From positions 10,695-74,694 of the forward strand of contig JAZOOF010000045.1 in the NCBI GenBank assembly GCA_045654885.1: a stretch of DNA of 64,000 nt, given 5' to 3'. This DNA comes from HGM04593 sp045654885 (GTDB taxonomy: Bacteria; Bacteroidota; Bacteroidia; Bacteroidales; Bacteroidaceae). Both the position numbers and the translations under genes were made by a program. Below, piece after piece: positions 8,573-16,813 of this stretch (positions are counted from its first letter, which is position 1; each line of letters begins with the position of its first letter). The notes under the pieces are model-generated. The model had not been told where the DNA came from, did not search any database, and saw only the letters and a program-made list of their open reading frames with translations.

Positions 8573-9193
8573 TTATAATTTCTCTATTTTCAAATCATTC
8601 CTACTTGCAATCACCAGCTTCTCATAGCGCTCAATGAGGCGTGGCAGTCGCGAGAGCCTCATCGACAGGCGCACCATGCAGTCATTGTCGAAAATCTGCT
8701 CCACGACCTTGGGTTCTTCCTCCTTTACAATGCGTAGAACATCGTTCAAAAGAGGATATGAGAAACGGAGCACAATCTCGCCGTTGATGGTCTTTTCAAT
8801 GTGCGGTACAGCCTCAAGAGCCTCGGCCGCAGCGGCACGATAAGCAACTATGAGGCCGCTTGTGCCCAGTTTGACACCACCGAAGTAGCGCACCACAATA
8901 ACAAGCACATTTGTGAGTTCCTTGCTGTGTATCTGTCCAAGGATGGGCTTTCCCGCAGTGCCCGATGGCTCGCCGTTGTCGTTGGAGCGTTCCTGGTCGC
9001 CGCGCTCGCCAAGGCGGTAGGCATAACAGACGTGGCGCGCGTCGTAATACTTTTTCTGGTACACCTCAACCCACTCCTTCACCTCCTCAATGGTGGTTAC
9101 AGGAATGGCAAAAGCAAGGAATTTGCTGCGTTTCTCGGTGTATATGGCCTCGCCCTGTTCCTCTATGGTCTTGTATATATCGTCTGCAAGCAT
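8573..9193 (-). CDS. yigZ: YigZ/IMPACT family protein (UPF0029)
   Basis: This 206-residue protein contains the IMPACT-family core: KRSKFLAF, DARHVCYAYRLG, the NDNGEPSGTAGKPIL signature and VVRYFGGVKLGTSGL. A C-terminal DUF1949-like ferredoxin-fold region follows. Family members are linked to translation regulation and ribosome association, but the biochemical role of the bacterial form is not settled. The full length matches E. coli YigZ. The gene sits between REP-like repeats and has no close operon partner. Confidence 0.9.
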   Translation of the reverse strand: MLADDIYKTIEEQGEAIYTEKRSKFLAFAIPVTTIEEVKEWVEVYQKKYYDARHVCYAYRLGERGDQERSNDNGEPSGTAGKPILGQIHSKELTNVLVIVVRYFGGVKLGTSGLIVAYRAAAAEALEAVPHIEKTINGEIVLRFSYPLLNDVLRIVKEEEPKVVEQIFDNDCMVRLSMRLSRLPRLIERYEKLVIASRNDLKIEKL

Positions 9194-9297
9194 CCTTAAT
9201 AAAATTTATTACCTGATATTCAGGATTCTTCACTGCGTTCAGAATGACAAAGTCATTTCGGGCAAATAGAGAAATCCGTTTAATCTATCAGCAGTTT

Positions 9298-10374
9298 TCA
9301 AGCATTGTCAATTTCCTTTTTAAAATCCTTCATGCAAGCGGCAAGCGCCTGTGCGCCCTCAAGCGGCATGGCATTGTAGCACGATGCGCGGAAACCGCCC
9401 ACCGTGCGGTGTCCTTTAATGGCCACTATGCCACGCTCGGCGGCAAAAGCGGCAAAAGCATCCTCCAACTCCTCGTAACCGGGTGCCATCACAAAATCGA
9501 TGTTCATATATGAGCGGTCATCATCAGCTGCCGTGCCGCAGAACAGCGGGTTACGGTCAATCTCATCGTAGAGCACAAGTGCGCGCTCCTTTGCACGGCG
9601 CTCCATCTCCACGACACCACCCTGCTCCTTCACCCAACGCAGGTTGCACAGCGCTGTGTAGATGGGCAATGTTGGCGGTGTATTGAAAAGCGAACCGTTT
9701 GCTATGTGCACGCGGTAGTCGAGTATTGAGGGGATTGCACGCTCCACATTGCCGAGCGCACTCTCCTTTACTATAACGAACGAAAGCCCCGACTGTGCAA
9801 GGTTCTTCTGCGCACCGCCATATATGCAGTTATACTTTGATACATCCACCGGGCGCGAGAGAATGTCGGACGACATGTCGGCAATGAGCGGCACTGGCGA
9901 ATCGATATCCCGGCGCAGCTGAGTTCCGTATATGGTATTATTGGATGTCACATGCAGATAATCGGCATCAACCGGCACTGTAAAATCCTTTGGAATATAG
10001 CAGAAAGCCTTGTCGGCCGACGATGCAACCTCGACCACCTCACCAAAGAGCCGCGCCTCTTTCATTGCCTTTGAGGCCCAGGTGCCGGTATTCAGATATG
10101 CAGCCTTTTTGCCAAGGAAATTGAACGGTACCATGCAGAAGTGTATGCTTGCACCACCGCCAAGGAAAAGCACCTCGTAACCCGCAGGCACATCGAGCAG
10201 TTCCTTGAGCAGCGCACAAGCCTCGTCGAGTATAGGTTTGAACTCGGCCGAGCGGTGGCTCAGTTCCATAAGCGACAACCCTGTGCCGTTGTAATCGAGC
10301 ACTGCGGCCGCGGTCTGCTCTACCACCTCACGCGGCAGCATTGACGGCCCAGCATTGAAATTATATTTTTTCAT
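9298..10374 (-). CDS. serC: Phosphoserine aminotransferase
   Basis: This 358-residue PLP enzyme makes O-phospho-L-serine from 3-phosphohydroxypyruvate and glutamate, the second step of serine synthesis. The start at 10374 gives the canonical MKKYNFNAGPSMLP; the frame extends upstream but includes the promoter. Marks include GLSLMELSHRS, LFLGGGASIHF, the STD-like ADMSSDILSRP and GGAQKNLAQSG with the PLP lysine, and GHRTVGGFRAS near the end. A consensus promoter is 20-50 bases upstream. serA is not adjacent. Confidence 0.95.
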   Translation of the reverse strand: MKKYNFNAGPSMLPREVVEQTAAAVLDYNGTGLSLMELSHRSAEFKPILDEACALLKELLDVPAGYEVLFLGGGASIHFCMVPFNFLGKKAAYLNTGTWASKAMKEARLFGEVVEVASSADKAFCYIPKDFTVPVDADYLHVTSNNTIYGTQLRRDIDSPVPLIADMSSDILSRPVDVSKYNCIYGGAQKNLAQSGLSFVIVKESALGNVERAIPSILDYRVHIANGSLFNTPPTLPIYTALCNLRWVKEQGGVVEMERRAKERALVLYDEIDRNPLFCGTAADDDRSYMNIDFVMAPGYEELEDAFAAFAAERGIVAIKGHRTVGGFRASCYNAMPLEGAQALAACMKDFKKEIDNA

Positions 10375-10394
10375 TGTATAATCCCTATAATGTG

Positions 10395-10425
10395 CGAAGA
10401 TACATAAAAATACTCTATAAACAAA
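10395..10425 (-). promoter_or_regulatory. serC promoter
   Basis: Minus-strand TTTG (10425-10422), 19 bases, TATCTTCG (10402-10395). The TTTG overlaps the terminator of the upstream gene, so the two units are tightly packed. Confidence 0.75.
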
Positions 10426-10461
10426 ATTCCCCGGAGCCATGTGAAGTGACCCCGAGGAATT
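10425..10461 (-). terminator. Terminator of the small exported protein gene
   Basis: AATTCCCCGG pairs with CCGAGGAATT (one mismatch), with a 17-base loop and a T-rich tail on the minus strand. Confidence 0.6.
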
Positions 10462-10479
10462 CTATCATGTACACAAAAA

Positions 10480-11013
10480 TTACTTTATGAGTTTCTTTTT
10501 GCCATTTACAATATAAATACCGCTTTTGGTGATAGCCTCGACACGGCGACCTGTAATATCATAAATCTCTTCACCGGCAACCTCTCCGGCTACATTCTCT
10601 ATACCGGTAACAGTCTCCACAATAGTCCATGTAAAATCGGTTCCCGAGAAATTCTTTGTTTTGGAATCGCCATACTTGACATTTATATCATAACCTCTCA
10701 AAAGGCATTTGCCCAACATTGTAACAGGGGCATCAGCAACGAACTTCAACTGATTGGAAGAGAGTTCGGAATCTTCGACATACTTGAATGCCACATACCC
10801 GTACACAGGTTCAACATACAACGTTCTTCCATTAGGACTAACGGGCTGATTGAAAGTAATGACAATTTCGCCCAAAGACTCAACTTCGCCCTGAGCCGGT
10901 GTAATCCCTACAATTTCAAGTGGCTGTTCATCGGCCGATCCTTGTGCCTGAACAGAGGTTGTCATTGTAATCACGAACAACAGCAGTAATGATGTAAATT
11001 TTCTCATAAGCAT
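10480..11013 (-). CDS. Small exported protein with Ig-like region and Por-type C-terminal tail
   Basis: This 177-residue protein has a signal peptide (MRKFTSLLLLFVITMTTSVQA-Q; two ATGs at 11013 and 11007 are possible). One bacterial Ig-like domain follows (ITPAQGEVESLGEIVITFNQPV), of the kind annotated Big_5. The C-terminus (GEEIYDITGRRV ... GIYIVNGKK) is the Por-type sorting motif found in three other proteins of this window. No enzymatic motif is seen. It has its own strong promoter and terminator. Its function is unknown; a surface-anchored or secreted small protein is the inference. Confidence 0.7.
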   Translation of the reverse strand: MLMRKFTSLLLLFVITMTTSVQAQGSADEQPLEIVGITPAQGEVESLGEIVITFNQPVSPNGRTLYVEPVYGYVAFKYVEDSELSSNQLKFVADAPVTMLGKCLLRGYDINVKYGDSKTKNFSGTDFTWTIVETVTGIENVAGEVAGEEIYDITGRRVEAITKSGIYIVNGKKKLIK

Positions 11014-11087
11014 TTAAATTTATAATTATTTGCAAAAATATCAATAATTCTGTGATTTTCAATGCATATTTCATTCTTTTTAAGCTA

Positions 11088-11118
11088 CAAAGGTAACAAA
11101 AAGGCGAGAGAACACAAA
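11088..11118 (-). promoter_or_regulatory. Consensus promoter of the small exported protein gene
   Basis: Minus-strand TTTG (11118-11115), 19 bases and TACCTTTG (11095-11088), an exact fit to the Bacteroidetes consensus. The leader would be about 70 nt. A second TATTTTTG lies closer, at 11040-11033. Confidence 0.75.
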
Positions 11119-11180
11119 ATGCCGCCATGTACAAAACAACAAAACAACGGCATTGGGAATAAATTAATTGCCGTTTTCTA

Positions 11181-11271
11181 TTGACAAAGGCACCTGTTTT
11201 GTGTATATTAGCAGTGAAAAAGAGAAAGTGGCATTTCAACAACCTTGTTTTTCATTGTCAAAGTAATTTTG
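11181..11271 (+). promoter_or_regulatory. Probable promoter region of the toxin-like operon
   Basis: ATTG (11181-11184), 20 bases and TATATTAG (11205-11212) approximate the consensus. Nearer the start, TAATTTTG (11264-11271) fits the -7 box without a clear TTTG upstream. Either could drive the operon beginning at 11293. Confidence 0.4.
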
Positions 11272-11292
11272 CTGTAAAAAGCATTATTACAC

Positions 11293-12426
11293 ATGAAAAA
11301 TAATTATCAAGAATTTTTCCTTTCGAGCAATCCAAAGGAAATTGAACAAGCAAAAAAGAAGCGCAGTGCATTAATATCACTTTTCCCCAAAAGATTAGGA
11401 GAGAAAGATGAGACAACATATGTACTGCTAAACGAAGAGAAACCAAAACAAAGTGTATTTTTTGAAGACAAGACAACCGGTATACTCAATTCGGGAGTTG
11501 CATCTAACGAAAGCAAGGCTCCCAAAGAGCAACAGGATAAACAGACACTGAAAGTACCGGGCTTCAATGACGGTAAATCGGGAACGCCGTTTACAAACTA
11601 CAACCCGGAGCAAAAGAATATTTTTAGCGGTTTGTTTAACCCGAAGCCACAAGCAAACGAACCTAAACCTGTACATGATACCAAGGTTGCACCGGCAGCA
11701 AATGACAGCCTGAAAATTGACAGCACAAGAGCAAATGCCCACCCGGGTTCAACATTGAGTACAAACACCGCACACAATAGAAGCGCAGACAACAACACTG
11801 CTGAAATTAATGACACAACACAGAGTAACAATACATTAAAATTACTTTATTTACCCACAAAAGGCAGATACACACATCAAGTAAATGAACTAAAAACCCA
11901 ATTACCCAAAGGAGTGCAGAATGTATTGAATGAATTAGGAACTGAAATCAGAGTAGGAGATGAACTGCACACACTCGATAAAGACAGTGTCAGTACCTAC
12001 AGAAACGGAATATACAATGCAAACAAAATCACATTGGACAGCAAGCATGTCAATTATGAAACACTATTTGCAGAAGCAATGCATGCCGTACAGGATTATT
12101 TAGGTATATTAGGCTACTCGAATGCCGAATTTCAAGAGCATGTAGCCAAAGACATGTACTTCAAACACATTGGAGCAGGACACGCAATTTCCACCACTTG
12201 GGATGAAGATAATAAGTTCAGTGATTTTATGAAGAATAGTTTTACAAGTGAAACCAATGACACTATAGACATAAATAGATTTTTGGAAGAAGTACCCAAT
12301 CAGATTGAAGGTTTCAAAGAACGATACAAGAATTACCCAAAATACTCTTCGAACTTCAAGGACGATTTCAACTACAACTGGATAGATTTGTTCAACATTT
12401 TAGGCATACCTCTAAAATTCAAATAA
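11293..12426 (+). CDS. Polymorphic-toxin-like protein with degenerate zincin-type C-terminal domain
   Basis: I do not recognise a named family for this 377-residue protein. It has no signal peptide. Residues 1-60 are charged; about 60-185 are a low-complexity linker rich in Asn, Thr, Ser and Pro; about 186-377 form a compact domain. That domain contains NYETLFAEAMHAVQDYLG (about 254-271), resembling the HExxH helix of zincins or DUF4157-like domains with the first His replaced by Ala260 (Glu261, His264 kept), and a downstream AEFQEH. The stop is 2 bases before a 175-residue exported partner. Its last quarter is duplicated as a broken fragment at 13143-13429. AT-rich composition differs from the flanks. 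The toxin role is inferred from architecture only. Confidence 0.55.
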   Translation: MKNNYQEFFLSSNPKEIEQAKKKRSALISLFPKRLGEKDETTYVLLNEEKPKQSVFFEDKTTGILNSGVASNESKAPKEQQDKQTLKVPGFNDGKSGTPFTNYNPEQKNIFSGLFNPKPQANEPKPVHDTKVAPAANDSLKIDSTRANAHPGSTLSTNTAHNRSADNNTAEINDTTQSNNTLKLLYLPTKGRYTHQVNELKTQLPKGVQNVLNELGTEIRVGDELHTLDKDSVSTYRNGIYNANKITLDSKHVNYETLFAEAMHAVQDYLGILGYSNAEFQEHVAKDMYFKHIGAGHAISTTWDEDNKFSDFMKNSFTSETNDTIDINRFLEEVPNQIEGFKERYKNYPKYSSNFKDDFNYNWIDLFNILGIPLKFK

Positions 12427-12428
12427 TT

Positions 12429-12956
12429 ATGATTAGAAAAGGATTTATACTTCTGCTTTTATTATTGCAATACACCATTTATGGCTATGCAAACAACTCT
12501 TTTTACACAGAAGAGAATGACAGCATCTACACATATGAGTATGTTGAATATAATGGAAAGACCATCTGTTTCAGGAACTATAAAAATTCAGTAATGAGGG
12601 CTTATGTAATTGAGTTGTGCAATGATTCAATAAAGCCCGACGGGAAACTTGGGGCAATTGAATACAACTATGCAGTTGAGGATTTTCTAAGAGAGAGCAC
12701 TGTAAAAGAAACTATTAACGAAATAAGAGCAATTGTTGATGATTATGGCAAAAGATTTGCGGATGTCAATGTATCCATAAACGGTTCGGGAGAACTTGTT
12801 AGAGTGAGTTTCCTTTATTATACAAAACAGAAGGAACTGATTAGTGCAAAAGATATATTCGAAATAACGAACGAGATAATGAAGAATATAAAATTCATTC
12901 CACCGGAGAATTTTGGTTGCAACATCATCAAGATATGCATACCAACAAAACGATAG
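12429..12956 (+). CDS. Exported immunity-like protein, copy 1
   Basis: This 175-residue protein has a hydrophobic signal segment (MIRKGFILLLLLLQYTIYGYA), so it acts in the periplasm or envelope. No lipobox is evident. The C-terminal part (VNVSINGSGELVRVSF ... IMKNIKFIPPENFG ... IPTKR) faintly resembles the alternating beta/helix pattern of a TonB C-terminal domain. It follows the toxin-like gene by 2 bases and is certainly co-transcribed. A paralog at 13432 is about 70% identical by eye, with the N- and C-terminal thirds nearly identical and residues about 100-140 divergent. Immunity to the upstream protein is an inference from pairing and duplication. Confidence 0.55.
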   Translation: MIRKGFILLLLLLQYTIYGYANNSFYTEENDSIYTYEYVEYNGKTICFRNYKNSVMRAYVIELCNDSIKPDGKLGAIEYNYAVEDFLRESTVKETINEIRAIVDDYGKRFADVNVSINGSGELVRVSFLYYTKQKELISAKDIFEITNEIMKNIKFIPPENFGCNIIKICIPTKR

Positions 12957-12995
12957 CTTCGTGCATACACCTTTAGATTAACACCACCTGCATCA

Positions 12996-13142
12996 CTCCA
13001 CCGGTTCAAAGACATTCCTCTCCTCATTTTATATGGGACTTTCCATGCCTAGCCAGTTCATCACGCTATGGAACACATGGAACTGCTCGACACGTGAAAG
13101 TTCCTTTGTCCTTGTAGCACTGTCGTTTTCCCAAACAATAGC
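12996..13142 (-). pseudogene. Decayed 3' fragment of the phosphoethanolamine transferase gene
   Basis: This stretch aligns base for base, at roughly 80%, with the last 48 or so codons of the transferase gene at 14000 (compare CCGGTTCAAAG at 13001 and 14008, and GTTCCTTTGTCCTTGTAGC). Frame is lost through small indels. It is the trailing end of a tandem duplication of about 1,003-1,007 bases. Confidence 0.8.
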
Positions 13143-13429
13143 ATGTCGTCAAGGATATGTACTTCAGGCACACAGGAAAAGGGCGCGCAATCTCCACCAC
13201 TTGGGATGAAGATAATAAGTTCAGTGATTTTATGGATAAAAGTTTTACAAGTGAAGCCAATGACACAATAGACATAAATAGATTTTTGGAAGAAGTACCC
13301 AATCAGATCGAAGGTTTCAAAGAACGATACAAGGATTACCCAAAATACTCTTCGAACTTCAAGGACGATTTCAACTATAACTGAATAGATTTGTTCAACA
13401 TTTTAGGCATACCTCTAAAATTCAAATAA
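13143..13429 (+). pseudogene. Broken copy of the toxin-like C-terminus
   Basis: This encodes a copy of the last 90 or so residues of the 377-residue protein, about 89% identical over 75 residues (MYFRHTGKGRAISTTWDEDN ...). It lacks the rest of the domain. A TGG to TGA change at 13382-13384 stops it 15 codons early; the remaining codons (IDLFNILGIPLKFK) continue in frame to 13429. There is no start signal of its own. It is the first part of the second duplication unit and is followed 2 bases later by the second partner gene, as in the parent. Confidence 0.8.
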
Positions 13430-13431
13430 TT

Positions 13432-13962
13432 ATGATTAGAAAAGGATTTATACTTCTGCTTTTATTGTTACAATACACCATTTCGGGTTATGCAAGCAAC
13501 ACTTATTGTACAATAGCAAATGATAGTTGCGACACATATGAGTATGTTGAATATAATGGAAAGACCATCTGTTTCAACAACTATAAAAATTCAGTAATGA
13601 GGGCTTATGTAATTGAGTTGTGCAATGATTCAATAAAGCCCGACGGAAAACTTGGGGCAATTGAATATAACTATGCGGTTGACGATTTTTTAAACGACAG
13701 CACTGTTGAAGAAGCCATTAACAAAATAAGAGCAATTGCAAAAAACTCCCTGAATGAAACAGGGTTTACAATTCATATAAACATAAGTGGCCCGGGAGAA
13801 ATTGTAGGAGTAACATTCACGTACAAAATGATAATGGCTGAGTTCATTGGTGCAAAAGAGATATTCTACATGACAAATGAAATAATGAAAAATATAAAAT
13901 TCATTCCACCGGAGAAATTCGGTTGTAACATCATAAAGATATATATACCTATTCAACGATAG
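13432..13962 (+). CDS. Exported immunity-like protein, copy 2
   Basis: This 176-residue paralog of the protein at 12429 has the same signal segment (MIRKGFILLLLLLQYTISGYA), same central block (DTYEYVEYNGKTICF ... LGAIEYNYAV) and the same C-terminal IMKNIKFIPPEKFG. The middle (about 100-140) is replaced by an unrelated-looking stretch, NSLNETGFTIHINISGPGE. The reading frame is intact although the neighbouring pieces of the same duplication are broken, which suggests it is kept for use. It probably depends on readthrough from the operon promoter at 11.2 kb. Function is inferred as for copy 1. Confidence 0.55.
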   Translation: MIRKGFILLLLLLQYTISGYASNTYCTIANDSCDTYEYVEYNGKTICFNNYKNSVMRAYVIELCNDSIKPDGKLGAIEYNYAVDDFLNDSTVEEAINKIRAIAKNSLNETGFTIHINISGPGEIVGVTFTYKMIMAEFIGAKEIFYMTNEIMKNIKFIPPEKFGCNIIKIYIPIQR

Positions 13963-13980
13963 GTTCACATATCACCCTCG

Positions 13981-14006
13981 GGATTGACACTGCAAGGCAT
14001 CAATCC
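13981..14006. terminator. Possible terminator between convergent genes
   Basis: GGATTGA pairs with TCAATCC over a 12-base loop, between copy 2 of the partner gene and the transferase gene. It lacks a strong T run, so the call is tentative. Confidence 0.35.
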
Positions 14007-15595
14007 ACCGGTTCAAAGAGATTCATCTCCTCGTTATACACGGGGCCTTGCATGCCGAACCAGTTCATAACGCTATGGAAGACATAGAACTGTCGCACGT
14101 TCTCAAGTTCCTTTGTCCTTGTAGCGCTGTCGTTCTCCCAAACTATGAACGGTATCTCGAACTGTTGCCTTGGCGCAAGGCTACGGGGCATGGTACCATG
14201 CATGAAGAGGTCGTTCTCGCCAAGTGACTCGCCATGGTCCGACACATATATCATGCAACAACGACGGTCGCTCACCTGCCGCAGCGTCTCAATGACCGAG
14301 TGTACAAGGTAATCGGTATAAAGGATTGTATTGTCATAGGCATTCACAAGCCCCTCCTTGTCGGCCGAAGAGACCTCTACATTGGTGCACACGGGTGTAA
14401 AGCGGTTGAACTCGGCCGGATATTTGTCGAAATACTTGGGACCATGACTCGTGCTGCAGTGCAGCACAATAAGCAGTTTGTCCTTGTCGCTTTCACGAAT
14501 CTCATCGGCCAAGCCGGCAATGAGCACTCCATCGTACTTGCGGTCGGCACCGGGATATTTGTCGGCAAGCCCGTTATGGTCGATATACTTGTCTATGTGC
14601 AATGGCGGCTGCCCCCAATTGGCTGTGCGCCACACCACATCCACACCGTTGCGGAACATGTAATTGGGGAGTATCTCATACAATTCGTCGGTCTTCTTGT
14701 GGTCGAGTATGGCCTTTACACCGCCAATGGTAGATACATCCTCGGAATCGGCAATATATGCCGTAACGCTGTCACCGGCAAGCAATGGGTTTGTCTCGCG
14801 ATGATATCCGTACAACGAAAAGTTCTCCCTGCGTGCCGATTCGCCTATGATGAGCACGCAAACATCCTTGCTGTCGGTAGTTATGACGGCATCGGGCAAG
14901 GGAATCTCCTTTTTGTTCTCCTGCGCCTTCATATTGAAATGGCGCACTGTATTCACCACATAGGACCATGGCATGATGCGCCCGCCAAGCAGCGTCGAGT
15001 TCTTGTCGACCCACAGCACATTGCGCACATTGGCAAGCAACACCAGGGCAATGACAAGCAGCGATGCCAAGAGATTGAGAAGCAGATTGCGGAATTTTGA
15101 ATAGCACACCTTCTTTGCAAACAGGTATATGCTTGGCAACACTGCAAGCAGTAGCACATAAATGACAACAGAGAGCGAGAAGAAGCCCGATGCCTCTGCC
15201 GTGTTTGTGTTGAACACATTGGCAATGGTGGGTTCTGTTATATATGCCTTGAATGTGTGGATAGAATAGAGGCAGACGGCATTGAGCACAAAGGAGAGCG
15301 CGATTATGGCCTTGCCTACTCCACGACACAGCCACAGCAGCAGATAGCTGAACAGATAATTGAGGACAAGCATGAGCAGTGCCACACTCAGGAAGATGAG
15401 CGCTCCGTTCCAGTTACACTCCACCTCATTTGCCACAAGAGCAAAAGCCGGTATATTGAACACCACCATTGTGTATATGCTCAAGATGGCGCAGGCCTTC
15501 ATTATGCCCTGCGGCTTTTGCATGTGCATGTTCCACTTTCTCTTCAAAGCAGAGAGACCAAGTTTCTCCTTTATTGTTCCAAGCATTCTATTCAT
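14000..15595 (-). CDS. EptA-type phosphoethanolamine transferase (alkaline-phosphatase-fold membrane sulfatase-like)
   Basis: This 531-residue inner-membrane enzyme has about five N-terminal transmembrane helices (to about 200) and a periplasmic catalytic domain. It shows the DVCVLIIGESARRENFSLYGY nucleophile region (Thr/Ser after GES), LHCSTSHGPKYFDKYP and YVSDHGESLGEN. Such enzymes move phosphoethanolamine from phosphatidylethanolamine to lipid A or other glycans. The start at 15595 overlaps the stop of the PHP gene (ATGA), so the two are translationally coupled; a longer frame upstream lies inside that gene. The acceptor here is unknown. A decayed copy of its 3' end lies at 12996-13142. 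Confidence 0.85.
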   Translation of the reverse strand: MNRMLGTIKEKLGLSALKRKWNMHMQKPQGIMKACAILSIYTMVVFNIPAFALVANEVECNWNGALIFLSVALLMLVLNYLFSYLLLWLCRGVGKAIIALSFVLNAVCLYSIHTFKAYITEPTIANVFNTNTAEASGFFSLSVVIYVLLLAVLPSIYLFAKKVCYSKFRNLLLNLLASLLVIALVLLANVRNVLWVDKNSTLLGGRIMPWSYVVNTVRHFNMKAQENKKEIPLPDAVITTDSKDVCVLIIGESARRENFSLYGYHRETNPLLAGDSVTAYIADSEDVSTIGGVKAILDHKKTDELYEILPNYMFRNGVDVVWRTANWGQPPLHIDKYIDHNGLADKYPGADRKYDGVLIAGLADEIRESDKDKLLIVLHCSTSHGPKYFDKYPAEFNRFTPVCTNVEVSSADKEGLVNAYDNTILYTDYLVHSVIETLRQVSDRRCCMIYVSDHGESLGENDLFMHGTMPRSLAPRQQFEIPFIVWENDSATRTKELENVRQFYVFHSVMNWFGMQGPVYNEEMNLFEPVD

Positions 15596-16797
15596 CGTTT
15601 TATTATATTCCTGTAAAAAATAAACACAAGCAGCACCATCAAAGCAAGGAGCAGTGCGTTGTAAAGCACCGTCAACGGGATGTTCACACAATGCAGCCCC
15701 TCCCTAACCGGTGTAGAGGCCAAAGCAGAATCGTAGCGCGCGAAGGGGTTCGAAAAAAGCACCTCGCCTGTGGGGAAATAGACCGTGAAACGCGCATACG
15801 CGTCTTCGCTCTTCATCTCATAGGCAGCATAATCGCTATCCGTGACAAACGCCAGTGTCGCATGTCCCTGTCCAAAGACCTTTATACTGTCGGCAACGTG
15901 CGACAAGGAGACATACACAGTGTCACCCTTCACACCAATATCCTTTACAAAGGGCATGCTGTGGTTCCTTGCAGTCTTCACCGCCCAATCCCCTTTGCCG
16001 TAATCGGGCACACGCATGGAGTAATAGCAACCGCCAAGCAGCGCATCCCTCACATGGGCATATGCTGCGGATGGCGAACAGATGAAACTGCAGCGCTTTG
16101 CCACGCGGTGGCTGTCATCGGGGTTATGCAGGTCGTCACCGGCAAGTCCGAAGCTGTAACGCCCTGCACTCAGCGCCCAGTCCCAATACTCGCACTCCGT
16201 GCTGCCCTCGCAATCAATCTCCATGATATCATAGCCACACAGTTTCTCCATAGCCCATCGGGTAGCCGAAAGCGTATGCAAGGGATGGTTGAACTGGATT
16301 ATATCGCTCTCCTTGCCAAGCATGTCGAACTGCATCTGCATCTGCGAGGGGAGCAATGGCAGCAGATGGTCGAAACGGTTCACACCGCTGCTGCCAAAGA
16401 CAAGTTTATGGAACTTGAAGAGGTTATATCCATGCTCGTAGACATTAACCTGCAGAGCCATGTCAGACGGATGCGTTGTCAACTGGTTGTGGTTGGAGAA
16501 TGTCACAATGTCATAGTCCAATTTCTTATATACCCCGTATACGTGGTCGGGCCAATATTTACACTCGTTCAAAATACCATCGACACGTGTATGGGTGTGA
16601 AAATTGGCCTTTTTCCAACAATGCGCGGTATCGATGCCACGGTATGGGTTGTATATGTCAGGCCCCGAGAATTGCCCGGGGGCAGAGAAATCGTATATAA
16701 CACTTATGCTTGTGGCAACAACTGCCATAAGCACGACAAGCAACAGTGCATATAGCAATTTCAACAAAAAGAAGAGCGTTTTTCTAAAGCAATACAT
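15592..16797 (-). CDS. Membrane-anchored PHP-domain phosphoesterase-like protein
   Basis: This 401-residue protein starts at 16797 (ATG; the longer frame begins at a TTG). It has a transmembrane helix at each end (LLKLLYALLLVVLMAVVATS and LTVLYNALLLALMVLLVFIF) with a polar domain between. PHP metal-site motifs are KANFHTHTRVDG, IVTFSNHNQL, IIQFNHPLH and FGLAGDDLHNPDD. The catalytic domain therefore likely faces the periplasm. It lies between dbpA and the phosphoethanolamine transferase and overlaps the latter by 4 bases. A joint role in trimming and modifying an envelope phosphate or phosphodiester is my inference; PHP proteins also include nucleases and histidinol phosphatases. Confidence 0.7.
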   Translation of the reverse strand: MYCFRKTLFFLLKLLYALLLVVLMAVVATSISVIYDFSAPGQFSGPDIYNPYRGIDTAHCWKKANFHTHTRVDGILNECKYWPDHVYGVYKKLDYDIVTFSNHNQLTTHPSDMALQVNVYEHGYNLFKFHKLVFGSSGVNRFDHLLPLLPSQMQMQFDMLGKESDIIQFNHPLHTLSATRWAMEKLCGYDIMEIDCEGSTECEYWDWALSAGRYSFGLAGDDLHNPDDSHRVAKRCSFICSPSAAYAHVRDALLGGCYYSMRVPDYGKGDWAVKTARNHSMPFVKDIGVKGDTVYVSLSHVADSIKVFGQGHATLAFVTDSDYAAYEMKSEDAYARFTVYFPTGEVLFSNPFARYDSALASTPVREGLHCVNIPLTVLYNALLLALMVLLVFIFYRNIIKR

Positions 16798-16813
16798 ATT
16801 AGCCAATAAAATA

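Noticed and set aside
14234..16755. Long plus-strand open frames (288 and 428 codons) opposite the transferase and PHP genes
   Set aside because: They are antisense shadows; the minus-strand products have full domain motifs and the plus-strand translations are Cys/His-rich with no domain.
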